Assembly: GCA_024641285.1 (NCBI GenBank)
Contig: JAHEDH010000006.1
Coordinates: forward strand, 1 to 53,039
Direction of reading: 5' to 3'
DNA from: a bacterium
GTDB lineage: Bacteria; Actinomycetota; Acidimicrobiia; Spongiisociales; ZC4RG35
Length of the DNA stretch: 53,039 bases
The notes under the pieces are model-generated. The model searched no databases and was not told the DNA's origin. It worked only from the letters and a program-made list of their open reading frames with translations. Positions 8,324-16,660 of the stretch are shown piece after piece (position 1 is the first letter of the stretch; each line of letters opens with the position of its first letter). Made by a program: the position numbers and the translations under genes.

Positions 8324-9741
8324 CCGTTCGAGTCCGCATCGCTCCCTCTCCAACCGGGCTCGTCCACGTCGGGAACGTCCGGGCCGCCCTGTTCAACTGG
8401 ATGTTCGCCCGCCACCACGGGGGCGTGTTCATCCTGCGCATCGACGACACCGACATCGAGCGGTCCGAGCAGCAGTACGAGGACGAGATCAAGGCAGGAT
8501 TTCGTTGGCTCGGCCTCGACTGGGACGAGGGGGTCGATGTCGGAGGCGCCTACGGGCCGTATCGCCAGTCTGACCGGATGGACCGGTACCGCCAGGTCGT
8601 CGATCAGCTCGTGGAGTCGGGTCACGCCTATTACGACGACCGTTCGACCGAAGAGCTGGAAGCTTTGCGTCAGAAGGCGCAACACGAGAAGCGCCACCCG
8701 AACCACTACATCCGGCGCCCCGATCGAGAGGCGACGTCGGGAGTCGTGCGCTTCTCGGTTCCCCAGGACGCCGCTGTCGAGTTCGACGATGTCATTCGCG
8801 GGAACGTGCGTTTCGAGGCCGATGTCATCGACGACTTCGTGATCTACCGATCGAACGGAACGCCGACCTACCACCTCGCATCCACGACCGACGACCTCGA
8901 TCATGCGATCACCCACGTCATCAGGGGCGAAGACCTTTTGTCCTCGACTCCCAAGCACATCCTCCTGTCCAGGGCCATCGGAGGAACCGAGCCTCTCTAT
9001 GCCCATCTGCCTTTGATCATGGGCCCCGACGGCAAGCCGCTGTCGAAGCGTCACGGTCCGACGTCGTTGAAGGAGTTCCGTGACCGCGGATTCCTGCCTG
9101 AGGCCTTCCGCAACTACCTGTCACTGCTCGGCTGGTCGCTGGATGGCGATCAGACCGTCTTCACAACCGAAGAGGCGATCGCCGCATTCGAGCTGTCAGA
9201 CGTGTCGAAGAACCCGGCAGTGTTCGACACCACCAAATTGGAGTGGATGAACGGTGAGTACATCCGGGCGTTGTCGGAGTCGGACTTCATCGAACGGGTG
9301 CGACCGCACGTCGAATCAGGACTCGGTCGAAGGCTCACCGAGGCCGAGTGGGCGCAGTTCTCCCAGATGGCGCCCCTCGTGCAGGAACGCAGCAAGTTCT
9401 TCTCCGATGCGGCTGAACAGGTCAGATTCTTGTTCACCGATGAGGTCGACTACGACGAGGCGTCGTGGTCGAAGGTGATGGAGAAGGACGGTGTCGTCGA
9501 CGTGCTGCGGGTGAGCTCGGAGAAGCTGGCCGGCCTCGAGCAGTTCGACCACGATGCCGTCGAGGCGGCTCTCCGCTCGATGCTGGAGGCGCTCGAGATC
9601 GGTGCTCGGAAGGGCCTGCAGCCGCTTCGCGTGGCGATCACGGGATCGCAGGTAAGCCCGCCGCTCTTCGAGTCGATCGCCGTGCTCGGCAGGGAACGTT
9701 CTCTGGCGCGCCTTTCACGATGCCTCGATCGGCTGGGCTGA
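8320..9741 (+). CDS. gltX: Glutamyl-tRNA synthetase
   Basis: This 473-residue class I synthetase has the first signature motif as [21 protein letters not shown], the HIGH-equivalent region (here HVGN), and the second as PLSKRHG, the KMSKS equivalent. A C-terminal anticodon-binding domain follows. It charges tRNA-Glu with glutamate. The start ATG overlaps the upstream FAH stop by four bases, implying coupling. A tRNA-Glu gene follows 54 bases downstream, placing enzyme and substrate RNA side by side. Whether it also charges tRNA-Gln cannot be decided without searching for gatCAB elsewhere. Confidence 0.96.
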   Translation: MTVRVRIAPSPTGLVHVGNVRAALFNWMFARHHGGVFILRIDDTDIERSEQQYEDEIKAGFRWLGLDWDEGVDVGGAYGPYRQSDRMDRYRQVVDQLVESGHAYYDDRSTEELEALRQKAQHEKRHPNHYIRRPDREATSGVVRFSVPQDAAVEFDDVIRGNVRFEADVIDDFVIYRSNGTPTYHLASTTDDLDHAITHVIRGEDLLSSTPKHILLSRAIGGTEPLYAHLPLIMGPDGKPLSKRHGPTSLKEFRDRGFLPEAFRNYLSLLGWSLDGDQTVFTTEEAIAAFELSDVSKNPAVFDTTKLEWMNGEYIRALSESDFIERVRPHVESGLGRRLTEAEWAQFSQMAPLVQERSKFFSDAAEQVRFLFTDEVDYDEASWSKVMEKDGVVDVLRVSSEKLAGLEQFDHDAVEAALRSMLEALEIGARKGLQPLRVAITGSQVSPPLFESIAVLGRERSLARLSRCLDRLG

Positions 9742-9795
9742 TCCCGCAGATCTGACATCTCGAGTGGCTCGGCTACGCTGACGCCGATCCACCCT

Positions 9796-9871
9796 GGCCC
9801 CGTCGTCCAGTGGTCTAGGACGCCGGCCTTTCAAGCCGGAAACGCCGGTTCGAACCCGGTCGGGGCTGCCA
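9796..9871 (+). tRNA. tRNA-Glu (anticodon TTC)
   Basis: The 76-base cloverleaf has the acceptor stem GGCCCCG/CGGGGCT (first pair G-U, as in other actinobacterial tRNA-Glu), anticodon loop CTTTCAA with TTC on a GCCGG/CCGG-type stem, and the T-loop TTCGAAC. The 3' CCA is encoded. It lies directly downstream of gltX on the same strand. Confidence 0.96.
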
Positions 9872-9938
9872 GGCCGGCTACCAGCTGCCGGATCCCAGCA
9901 GACTGGTGAACACCAGAGGGCTGGTCCCGCAGCCGGCC
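9872..9938 (+). terminator. Structured region after tRNA-Glu
   Basis: GGCCGGCT at 9872-9879 pairs with AGCCGGCC at 9931-9938. A small perfect hairpin, CTGGTG AA CACCAG, lies inside at 9903-9916. No T-tract follows. The structure may end gltX/tRNA transcription before dsbB. Confidence 0.35.
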
Positions 9939-9979
9939 CACACTTGCCATCGATCTGATCTGAGAGGTTCTGGGACGCC

Positions 9980-10471
9980 ATGACACTGTTCGACTTCGAG
10001 CGGTTGGTCGGATTCCTGACGATCGCCACCGCCGTGTACATCGTGGCCGTCCTCGCCTCGGGGCAGGTGCGGTCGTACGTACGCGAGCATGCCGCGGTGT
10101 TCGGGCTCGTGATCTCGGCGGGAGCGACGCTCGGGAGCCTGGCGCTCTCGGAGATCTTCGATCAGATGCCGTGCGAGCTCTGCTGGTATCAGCGGATCTT
10201 CATGTACCCGCTGCCGATCCTGATCGGTGTTGCGTTGGCTCGGAGATCACGCGACGTCGCCCTCGCAGCCGTGGTGCTCGCAGGCATCGGATCGGTGATC
10301 AGCATCTACCACCTGGTTGTCCAATGGTTCCCGGGTGCGGGCAGTTGCGATCTCGATAACCCGTGTTCCTCCCGTATCCTCGACTTCCTCGGATTTGTGT
10401 CCACTCCGGCGATGGCTTTGACGGCATTCATTGCAACTGCCATCTCGCTCTACATCTGGAGGTCTCCATGA
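9980..10471 (+). CDS. DsbB-family disulfide bond formation protein
   Basis: The 163-residue protein has four hydrophobic segments. It has the DsbB quinone-proximal motif MPCELCWYQRI (CxxC) in the first loop and a second cysteine pair GSCDLDNPCSSR in the next loop. DsbB-type proteins reoxidise a thioredoxin-fold partner and pass electrons to membrane quinone. The partner is very likely the next gene, which overlaps this one by four bases (ATGA). Confidence 0.9.
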   Translation: MTLFDFERLVGFLTIATAVYIVAVLASGQVRSYVREHAAVFGLVISAGATLGSLALSEIFDQMPCELCWYQRIFMYPLPILIGVALARRSRDVALAAVVLAGIGSVISIYHLVVQWFPGAGSCDLDNPCSSRILDFLGFVSTPAMALTAFIATAISLYIWRSP

Positions 10472-11067
10472 GCAAGAACATCATGATCGGCGGCGGCATC
10501 GCGGTCGTTCTCCTCTTGGCGCTCGTCTTCGCCTTCTCCGGCGGAGACTCGTCGAGCGATGGGGTGGCCTTCGGGGATGTGACGGTGCAAGGTCAGCCAC
10601 TCGTGCAATTCGATAGCGGTCCAGAGGATCCAGCCCTTGGGCAACCGGGACCCGTCCTCTCCGGCGTCGACGAATCGGGAGATCCGGTCACAATCGGCGG
10701 GCCGGGTGAGCCCCGGATCGTCTTGTTCCTCGCCCATTGGTGCTCGCACTGCCAGGCTGAGGCGCCGAGAGTCACCGACTATCTCAACAACAACGACGTG
10801 AACGTGCAGTTCCAGGCCGTCGCCACCGGTTCGGAACCGACCGCTCCGAACTACCCACCATCAGACTGGCTCGATCTGGTTGGTTGGCCGGTCGAGACGA
10901 TGTACGACGATCAGGCCGACACCGCTGCCACCGCGTATGGGCTCTCGGGATTTCCCTATTGGGTCGTTCTCGACGCCGACGGCGTGGTCCAGGCCCGATT
11001 CAGTGGAGAGCTCGACGAGACCCAACTGGCGTCGGTCATCGACTTCGCCGGCACCCTCGGCGGCTGA
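10468..11067 (+). CDS. Membrane-anchored thioredoxin-like oxidoreductase (DsbA/TlpA-like)
   Basis: The 199-residue protein has one N-terminal transmembrane anchor (residues about 5-23). Its extracytoplasmic thioredoxin fold carries the active site AHWCSHCQAEAP (CSHC) and a cis-proline segment SGFPYWVVLDADG. Coupling to a DsbB homologue points to a disulfide donor or a redox partner for exported proteins. It ends exactly where the convergent rpiB begins (stop codons adjacent, no spacer). Confidence 0.88.
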   Translation: MSKNIMIGGGIAVVLLLALVFAFSGGDSSSDGVAFGDVTVQGQPLVQFDSGPEDPALGQPGPVLSGVDESGDPVTIGGPGEPRIVLFLAHWCSHCQAEAPRVTDYLNNNDVNVQFQAVATGSEPTAPNYPPSDWLDLVGWPVETMYDDQADTAATAYGLSGFPYWVVLDADGVVQARFSGELDETQLASVIDFAGTLGG

Positions 11068-11514
11068 TCAGGCTCCGGACTCGAGCGCCTTGACCTTGTT
11101 GAGGCGGCGCACGTGACGTTCCTCGTTGGAGAACTTCGCCGAGAGAAACGTCGTGGCCAACTCGTCCGCCACCGCCGAACCGACGACTCTGCTCCCGAGG
11201 CAGAGGACGTTGACGTCATCGTGTTCGACCGACTGGTGTGCGGTGTAGGTGTCATGCGCCACAACGGCCCGGATGCCTTTGACCTTGTTGGCCGCGACAG
11301 ACGCCCCCGCGCCCGAGCCGCACACCACGATTCCGCGATCCGCCCTGCCGTCGACGACCGCCTTGGCGACCGCTGCTGCGAAGTCCGGGTAGTCGACCGG
11401 ATCAGTCGTGTGGGTGCCCAGATCGAACACGGTGAACCCCGCATCGGACAGTGCCGAAGCCAGGTGATTCTTGAGTTCGAACCCCGCGTGGTCCGATCCG
11501 AGTGCTACGCGCAT
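11068..11514 (-). CDS. rpiB: Ribose-5-phosphate isomerase B
   Basis: The 148-residue RpiB/LacAB protein begins [15 protein letters not shown]. It contains the active-site Cys in [17 protein letters not shown] and the segment [26 protein letters not shown]. It interconverts ribose 5-phosphate and ribulose 5-phosphate in the pentose phosphate pathway. Length and motifs match typical bacterial RpiB. It is transcribed alone, convergent with the thioredoxin gene. Confidence 0.95.
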   Translation of the reverse strand: MRVALGSDHAGFELKNHLASALSDAGFTVFDLGTHTTDPVDYPDFAAAVAKAVVDGRADRGIVVCGSGAGASVAANKVKGIRAVVAHDTYTAHQSVEHDDVNVLCLGSRVVGSAVADELATTFLSAKFSNEERHVRRLNKVKALESGA

Positions 11515-11567
11515 GTCGAGAAAGATAGTGAGTTGAGGCCGATCGGCCGAACGTCGCCCGAGACGCG

Positions 11568-11612
11568 CCCGGAGCGACTGTCATGCGAGAGTCGCGTGAC
11601 AGTCGCTCCGGG
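11568..11612 (-). terminator. Perfect 16-bp hairpin downstream of the sulfur operon
   Basis: CCCGGAGCGACTGTCA at 11568-11583 and its exact inverse at 11597-11612 enclose a 13-base loop. The hairpin lies between the end of the DsrE-like gene (11637) and the start of rpiB (11514) on the same strand. It is well placed to terminate the 15.1-11.6 kb operon, although no T-tract follows. Confidence 0.7.
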
Positions 11613-11636
11613 TTGCGGCCCGAGTTGTCGCTCGGT

Positions 11637-12149
11637 CTAGATGAACAGGGTCTGAGCGCCCTCTGCGATCTCGATGAAGTCGCTGGCGTTGATGATGCCT
11701 TCGACCCGCTCGTAGAGGTCTTCCTCGCCGACGTGCATCATGTCCGCCGACATGCGGCAAGCCCAGAGGTGCCCGCCGGCATCGGTGATCAAATCGAGAA
11801 ACTCCGGAACCTCCGGGATTTCGAGGCCTTCGATCTGCTTCTTCATCATGAACGTGGCGAAGCTCGTCATGCCCGGTAGGCCCATGACCGCATTGGGCAT
11901 GTGGGTGGCCGGGTTACCGATCGGGCTGAACTTGAGGTGCCCCATCGTCTTCTTGGTGATCATGTCGAATCCCCAGAAGGTGAAGAACAGATGGGTCTCG
12001 ACGCCCTCTCCGAGGGCGGCGTTGGCGAGAACGAGCCCCGGGTAGGCCATGTCGAGTGAGCCCTTGGAACAGATGATCACGAGTTTGCGATCGGTCTCCT
12101 CCTCATCCCCAAACGAGGGAACGGGGGCGGTTTCGGTGACACTGGTCAT
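11637..12149 (-). CDS. DsrE/DsrF-like (DrsE_2) sulfur-trafficking protein
   Basis: The 170-residue protein contains KLVIICSKGSLDMAYPGLVLANAALGEGVETHLFFTFWGFD, a DrsE_2/DsrE2-type fold, and a C-terminal LWACRMSADMM whose Cys is the usual persulfide carrier of the family. Such proteins relay sulfane sulfur between rhodanese/TusA- and DsrC-type proteins in the cytoplasm. It is the last gene of the operon, 12 bases after the DsrC-like gene, with AAAGGA upstream of the ATG. Confidence 0.85.
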   Translation of the reverse strand: MTSVTETAPVPSFGDEEETDRKLVIICSKGSLDMAYPGLVLANAALGEGVETHLFFTFWGFDMITKKTMGHLKFSPIGNPATHMPNAVMGLPGMTSFATFMMKKQIEGLEIPEVPEFLDLITDAGGHLWACRMSADMMHVGEEDLYERVEGIINASDFIEIAEGAQTLFI

Positions 12150-12161
12150 GTGAGGTCCTTT

Positions 12162-12476
12162 CTAGACGCAGCCGGCCGGCTTCGGGACTCCGGCGATGTA
12201 GGCCATCTTCTTCGCCGGCTTCTTCGGGAACAGTGTGAACAGCTCCTTGGTCGGGATACCGCCTTCGTTCGTGACTCGACGAAGCGTCGGGGTCACGCCG
12301 TTGGCCTTGTAGTCTTCCCGCAGGAACTTGATCGCAGCCCAATGGGCTTCGGTCAACTCGATGCCGATGTTGGCTGCGAGGGCCTTCGCCATCTCCTCGT
12401 CCCATTCGTCGTATTCGGTCATGAAGCCTTCCTCGTCCACGTGGACTTCACGGTCGGCCAGTGTTGCGAGTGCCAT
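12162..12476 (-). CDS. DsrC/TusE-like sulfur relay protein with a single C-terminal Cys
   Basis: The 104-residue protein ends IAGVPKPAGCV, the DsrC/TusE C-terminal arm with the penultimate Cys (Cys103 here). The second conserved arm Cys, about ten residues earlier in true DsrC, is absent: the segment reads PAKKMAYIAG. With one Cys the protein should accept persulfide as TusE does, but cannot form the trisulfide of dissimilatory DsrC. The start chosen is the ATG at 12476, eight bases after AGGAGG. A GTG two codons earlier sits too close to that site. The fold is supported along the whole length (VDEEGFMTEYDEWDEEMA). Confidence 0.9.
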   Translation of the reverse strand: MALATLADREVHVDEEGFMTEYDEWDEEMAKALAANIGIELTEAHWAAIKFLREDYKANGVTPTLRRVTNEGGIPTKELFTLFPKKPAKKMAYIAGVPKPAGCV

Positions 12477-12495
12477 CTGCACTACCTCCTGTTTC

Positions 12496-13221
12496 TCAGT
12501 TCGTTGTTCGGTCTGTTGGTCCGGATGACGCTCCTGCTCGTGGATCCGGTGATTCTTCGCCGAGCGAGCGGAGCATGTTCAAGGCCTTGGCGAGCCCTCT
12601 GCGGACCTCCGGCCGGCGCATCTCTCTCAGCAGGGCGAAGGTTCCCGGAGGTTCGGTCGGCTCCACATGCTCTCCGACCTGAACGGTCGTGAAGGTCCGT
12701 TGGAGCATCTGCATGACCTCCGGCTGGGTCATCTCACGCACGGTCTGAAGGATGAGCGCGATGTTGTCACCCAGCGCTTCGACGTCCTCCTCGGTGAACG
12801 AGGTGACCACTCGGTCGATGACCCCGAGGCCGCTGCGCCCGATGTCGAAGTACCCGCGCTCGTCGAGAGTCGCCAGCCGTGCGGTGGCCGATGCCATCAC
12901 AGGCTCGGCCATGGGGGCGACGACTTCGACCAGCTCGGCGATCGAGGTCAGCTGGCTCACCAGCCGTTCGAGCGTCGGCAGCGTGGTGACCATGGTTCGA
13001 GCAAACCGCGTGACATCGTCGATGCTCACGTCGAGAGCCTCGAGTTCGCCTGAAACGGTGTTCATCGCCTGGGAGGCGATCGGAGTCATCACTTCGGTGA
13101 GCTCGGACCATCGTTCCCTGCTCGCTCGTTGCCGCATGGCCTCGTCCGTGAGTACCTCCAGTTGGAGTGCCATCTGATCGAGGCGTTCCTCGATGGTTGT
13201 TGTCACGGCCGTCGCTGTCAC
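12496..13221 (-). CDS. DUF1641 domain protein
   Basis: The 241-residue protein is helical and contains the DUF1641-type segment FTEEDVEALGDNIALILQTVREMTQPEVMQML followed by GTFALLREMRRPEVRRGLAKAL. DUF1641 proteins are repeatedly encoded next to sulfide:quinone oxidoreductases and FAD-dependent dehydrogenases; their biochemical role is unknown. The GTG at 13221 overlaps the stop of the upstream flavoprotein (GTGA), which fixes this start over a longer in-frame ATG at 13314 that lies inside that gene. Confidence 0.85.
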   Translation of the reverse strand: MTATAVTTTIEERLDQMALQLEVLTDEAMRQRASRERWSELTEVMTPIASQAMNTVSGELEALDVSIDDVTRFARTMVTTLPTLERLVSQLTSIAELVEVVAPMAEPVMASATARLATLDERGYFDIGRSGLGVIDRVVTSFTEEDVEALGDNIALILQTVREMTQPEVMQMLQRTFTTVQVGEHVEPTEPPGTFALLREMRRPEVRRGLAKALNMLRSLGEESPDPRAGASSGPTDRTTN

Positions 13222-14466
13222 TGGGACACCTCTTCGACGTCCTTGCCGACCATGCTCATCAGAGGCGGGAGCGGGAGCTCTTTGCCGGGGAGCAGGAGGT
13301 TCCAGTACATCCACCGGAAGGCCAGCTTGCCGTAATGGTTCATCTCGGTTTCCTTCAGAAGGCTGAAGGGCCCGACGCCTGGAAGCGGGTACTTCCCGGG
13401 GAGTGGCTCCGTCGTGTAGTTGAAGTCGATCAACATTCCCTTGCCGTCGCCTGACTCGATGAAGCAGTTCGCATGTCCGTCGAACGCCTTGGTCATCGGC
13501 CGTCCGGCGATGTGCTCGAGGAAGTTGTCGGTGAAGATCTCCACGGCGAAGTGTGCCACCGACCCGGCCTTCGAGGCCGGGATGTTCGACGCGTCGCCGA
13601 TGGCGAAGATGTTGTCGTACTCGGTGGAGAGCAGTGTGCCCGGGTCGACCGGCACGAAGTTGAGCTCGTCACCGAGGCCGCTCCGAGCCACGAAGTCCGC
13701 CCCCATGTTGAGCGGTACGGTCACCAGGAGGTCGAAGGGGACTTCCCGCTCGTCGAAGGAAACGATGGACTTCGTCTCGTTGTCCACTCGCTCGATCATG
13801 AAGTCCGGCTCGAGTCCGACTTTGCGATCGGTGAGCATGTCGCCCAGATACTTGGCGGCGACCGGTTTCGTGAATGCGCCGTCGAGCGGGGTGACGTATG
13901 TGATCTCCACCCGGTCTCGCATGCCCCTCTTCTTGAAGAAGTCGTCTGCGAGGAACGTGAATTCCAGTGGAGCCACCGGACACTTGATCGGCATCTCGGT
14001 GATGTGCATCACGAGCCTGCCCCCGTCCCAGGTGGCGAGCTTCTCGGCCAAGGCCGTGGCGCCTTCGAAGGTGTAGAACTCGTGGACGCTCTTTCGCCAC
14101 TCATCTTCGGCCATTCCTGGTGTCTGGTCCGGGCGAGGAGTCGTCCCGGTGGCGATCACCAACTGGTCGAAATTCGAGTTCGGTGCCGTCGGTCAGAAGC
14201 ACGCGGTTGTCTGCGGGGTCGACGCGATCGATCTCGCCCATGACGAGATCCACTCCTTCGGGGATGAAGTTCTTCTTCGGCTTTACGATCTCCTCTGGTC
14301 GGTAGTCGCCGAACGGAACGAACAGGTATCCCGGCTGGTAGTAATGAGTCGCTTCTTGATCGACGATCGTGATCTTCCACTCGGCCTCGTCGAGACGCGG
14401 ACGTAGCTTGTTGACCACCATTGTCCCGGCCGTTCCGGCGCCGAGGACGAGCAGTCGTTTCATCAT
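13218..14466 (-). pseudogene. Sulfide:quinone oxidoreductase-like flavoprotein, interrupted by a +1 frameshift
   Basis: Two overlapping frames together make one SQR-like protein of about 415 residues. The N-terminal part (ATG 14466 or 14463, AAGGAG upstream) has the FAD loop LVLGAGTAGTMVVNKL and YYQPGYLFVPFG. The C-terminal part has LVIATGTTPRP, KCPVAPLEFTFLADDFF, NIFAIGDASNIPASKAG and GHANCFIE. The break is at 14170-14172: the gene reads GAA TTT CGA where GAA TTC GAC would keep ELEFDQLVIATG intact, so one extra base explains it. SQR-type enzymes oxidise sulfide to sulfane sulfur and reduce quinone at the membrane. It may be a sequencing error, a real mutation, or less likely recoding. Confidence 0.85.
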
Positions 14467-15104
14467 GTGCTCCTTGGTTGGTTGTTGGTTTGGAAAGCGT
14501 TCGAGATATGAGACAGCAGGACCGCCGTGTCCGGTAGGGCAGAAAGCACGTGTTCGCGCTCGGATTCGGTCAGAAGGAAGAGGTCCGGGTCGGTCCGTCC
14601 CTCAGGGGCGACGCCGCCGACGAGAACCATCCCGGTCAGTTGAGTGCCGGCTCGGACAAATGATCGGGCACACTCGAAACCGTGCATGCCCACACGGAAG
14701 CTGGGACGGAGGTCGGGGTCATTGGCGAACTGTCGCCACTCCGAGGCGCACTCCGAGATGAAGGAGGGATCCCCGGCCCTTGCTTCGAATCTGCGACACG
14801 GGTTGGCGACCTTTGTCAGTGGTTCACCGTTCATGTCTGTGTAGACCATCATGACACCGAGGGCTTTGGCGGCCATGGTCACGACCGCCTCCTCGAGTTC
14901 GAGCGCTGCCCTCACGGGCTGTCGCGCCGTCGTGCGATCGGTGGAGCCGTTGACCAGACGCTCGATCTGGTCGGCCGGGAAGCGCCATTGGCGCCCGACC
15001 TTGACCGCCGGAAGGCGACCGTCTCCGGCCATGCGATAGATGGTGGACGTGTCGATCTCGAGGACGTCTCTGACCTGCCGGGCAGTGAGCAACTTCTGGG
15101 TCAT
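14463..15104 (-). CDS. HTH (excisionase-type) regulator with PocR sensory domain
   Basis: The 213-residue protein starts with a MerR/excisionase-like helix-turn-helix (LTARQVRDVLEIDTSTIYRMAGDGRLPAVKVGRQWRF, residues 5-45). A PocR-type ligand/metal domain follows with cysteines at NPCRRFEA, SECASEW and GFECARSFV. The HTH_17 plus PocR pairing is known in bacterial sensors. Here the protein overlaps the SQR-like gene by four bases (ATGA) and so probably controls that sulfur operon, maybe sensing a thiol or metal state. GGAG precedes the ATG, and palindromic sequences at 15117-15158 are possible operators. Confidence 0.82.
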   Translation of the reverse strand: MTQKLLTARQVRDVLEIDTSTIYRMAGDGRLPAVKVGRQWRFPADQIERLVNGSTDRTTARQPVRAALELEEAVVTMAAKALGVMMVYTDMNGEPLTKVANPCRRFEARAGDPSFISECASEWRQFANDPDLRPSFRVGMHGFECARSFVRAGTQLTGMVLVGGVAPEGRTDPDLFLLTESEREHVLSALPDTAVLLSHISNAFQTNNQPRST

Positions 15105-15116
15105 GTGTGCAGCTCC

Positions 15117-15158
15117 TGCATGTCATGCACGCTAGATCCTTTCCTGCATGTGCAGGAA
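15117..15158. promoter_or_regulatory. Pair of palindromes upstream of the HTH-PocR gene
   Basis: TGCATG T CATGCA (15117-15129) and TTCCTGCA TG TGCAGGAA (15141-15158) are both perfect inverted repeats and share the direct repeat TCCTGCATGT. They lie 13-54 bases before the regulator ATG, partly over its ribosome binding site. They are a plausible autoregulatory operator. Confidence 0.5.
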
Positions 15159-15197
15159 GAGGCCGAAGTCCCACACCCGTGGGTCCTTCGGGGTCCA

Positions 15198-15253
15198 TTG
15201 CGCAGGCGATCATCCCGGGAGATCGAAGGTGTGGCCAAGTCACGCCTGCGCAA
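15198..15253. repeat. 11-bp inverted repeat upstream of murA
   Basis: TTGCGCAGGCG at 15198-15208 has an exact inverse at 15243-15253 with a 34-base spacer. Together with the operator pair it fills most of the 299-base gap (15105-15403) between the divergent HTH-PocR and murA genes. No small gene is convincing there. Confidence 0.5.
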
Positions 15254-15403
15254 GGGTCGACGCGTTTCACGATCAAGGTTCCGGCACCCCATCCGGGCTC
15301 TGCGCATCCCGTCGACCGCATGGCAAACGCGCTCACCGGGCGGCTCGTCGGGAAGGAGTCAGACGCACCCGAAGCCCGGCGCCGAGTACCGTTCGGAGCG
15401 CAT

Positions 15404-16660
15404 ATGGATGAGATCCGGGTCAAAGGGGGAACGCCTCTCCGCGGGACGGTCGGCGTTCTCGGCGCCAAGAACGCCGTGCTCAAGGAAATGGCGGCGATGC
15501 TGCTCGCTCCAGGCAGATACGTGCTGTCGAACGTCCCCGGAATCTTCGACGTCGAGCTGATGGCCGATGTCCTCCGCCACACCGGCGCCTACTGCGACCT
15601 CACGAAGCACGAACTGAGTGTGTCGGTCCCGAAGGAGCTGGTGCCCGAGGCACCCATCGATCTCGTGCGGCAGATGCGAGCGTCGATCGTGATCCTCGGC
15701 CCCTTGCTCGCCCGGTGTGGTGAAGCCCGGGTCGCGCTCCCCGGCGGGGACGATCTGGGTGCCCGCCCGATCGACTACCACCTCGACGCCTTCGAGAAGA
15801 TGGGCGCAACCTTCACACTCGAGCATGGGGTGCTGGTCGGCAAGGTCGAGGGTCGGATGACCGGCACCGAGGTCGAGCTCCCCTTCCCCAGCGTCGGTGC
15901 CACCGAGAATGTGCTGCTCGCCGCGAGTCTCGCAGATGGTGACACGACGATCGTCAACGCCGCACGAGAGCCTGAGATCGTGGACATCGCTCGGATGCTC
16001 AACGAGATGGGGGCGAACATCTCCGGTGAGGGCTCGGCGATCATCCACGTGCGCGGCGTGGAGGAGTTGCATCCCGCCGACCATCGGGTCGTCTCGGACC
16101 GGCTCGAAGCCGGAACCTATGCGATGGCCGGCGCCATTTCCGGAGGAGACGTGACCGTGACCGGGTGCAACCCCGACGACCTCCGCATGGAATTGCGAAA
16201 GCTCGAGGATTCGGGCTGTGAGGTCGAACGCGGAGAGGGATGGCTGCGAGTGGTCGGCGTCGAGCGCCCATCGGCCACCGACTTCTCCACATTGCCGTTT
16301 CCCGGCTTCCACACCGACATGCAGCCGCAGATGGTCGCATACCTCGCCACCGCCGACGGCACTTCGGTCATCACCGAGAACCTCTACGACGCCCGGTTCC
16401 GTTATATCGGCGAGCTCTCGCGCATGGGAGCCGACATCACGATCGAGTGGCAGCATGCCATCATTCGCGGCGTCGAGCGGCTGAGCGGCGCTCCGGTGCT
16501 CGCGCACGACATCCGGGCCGGCGCCGCACTGGTCCTGGCCGGGCTGCGGGCAGATGGTGAAACCGTGGTCGGTGATCCGCACCACATCGACAGGGGGTAC
16601 GAGGATTTCGTTCCGAAGCTGGCATCTCTGGGCGCTGACATCAGTCGTAGCGCTGGCTAG
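15404..16660 (+). CDS. murA: UDP-N-acetylglucosamine 1-carboxyvinyltransferase
   Basis: This 418-residue EPSP-synthase-fold enzyme begins MDEIRVKGGTPLRGTVGVLGAKNAVL. It transfers enolpyruvate from PEP to UDP-GlcNAc, the first committed step of peptidoglycan synthesis. The catalytic loop reads RVALPGGDDLGARP: the Cys that fosfomycin alkylates (Cys115 in Escherichia coli) is Asp116 here. Mycobacteria and some other bacteria have the same substitution and are intrinsically resistant. The ATG at 15404 is the family start; in-frame upstream sequence is non-homologous. Its end overlaps the next gene by about 100 bases. Confidence 0.95.
   Translation: MDEIRVKGGTPLRGTVGVLGAKNAVLKEMAAMLLAPGRYVLSNVPGIFDVELMADVLRHTGAYCDLTKHELSVSVPKELVPEAPIDLVRQMRASIVILGPLLARCGEARVALPGGDDLGARPIDYHLDAFEKMGATFTLEHGVLVGKVEGRMTGTEVELPFPSVGATENVLLAASLADGDTTIVNAAREPEIVDIARMLNEMGANISGEGSAIIHVRGVEELHPADHRVVSDRLEAGTYAMAGAISGGDVTVTGCNPDDLRMELRKLEDSGCEVERGEGWLRVVGVERPSATDFSTLPFPGFHTDMQPQMVAYLATADGTSVITENLYDARFRYIGELSRMGADITIEWQHAIIRGVERLSGAPVLAHDIRAGAALVLAGLRADGETVVGDPHHIDRGYEDFVPKLASLGADISRSAG

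Noticed and set aside
13218-14466. Programmed frameshifting in the SQR-like gene
   Set aside because: The site has no slippery heptamer or downstream structure that I can see; an extra base by mutation or sequencing error is simpler.
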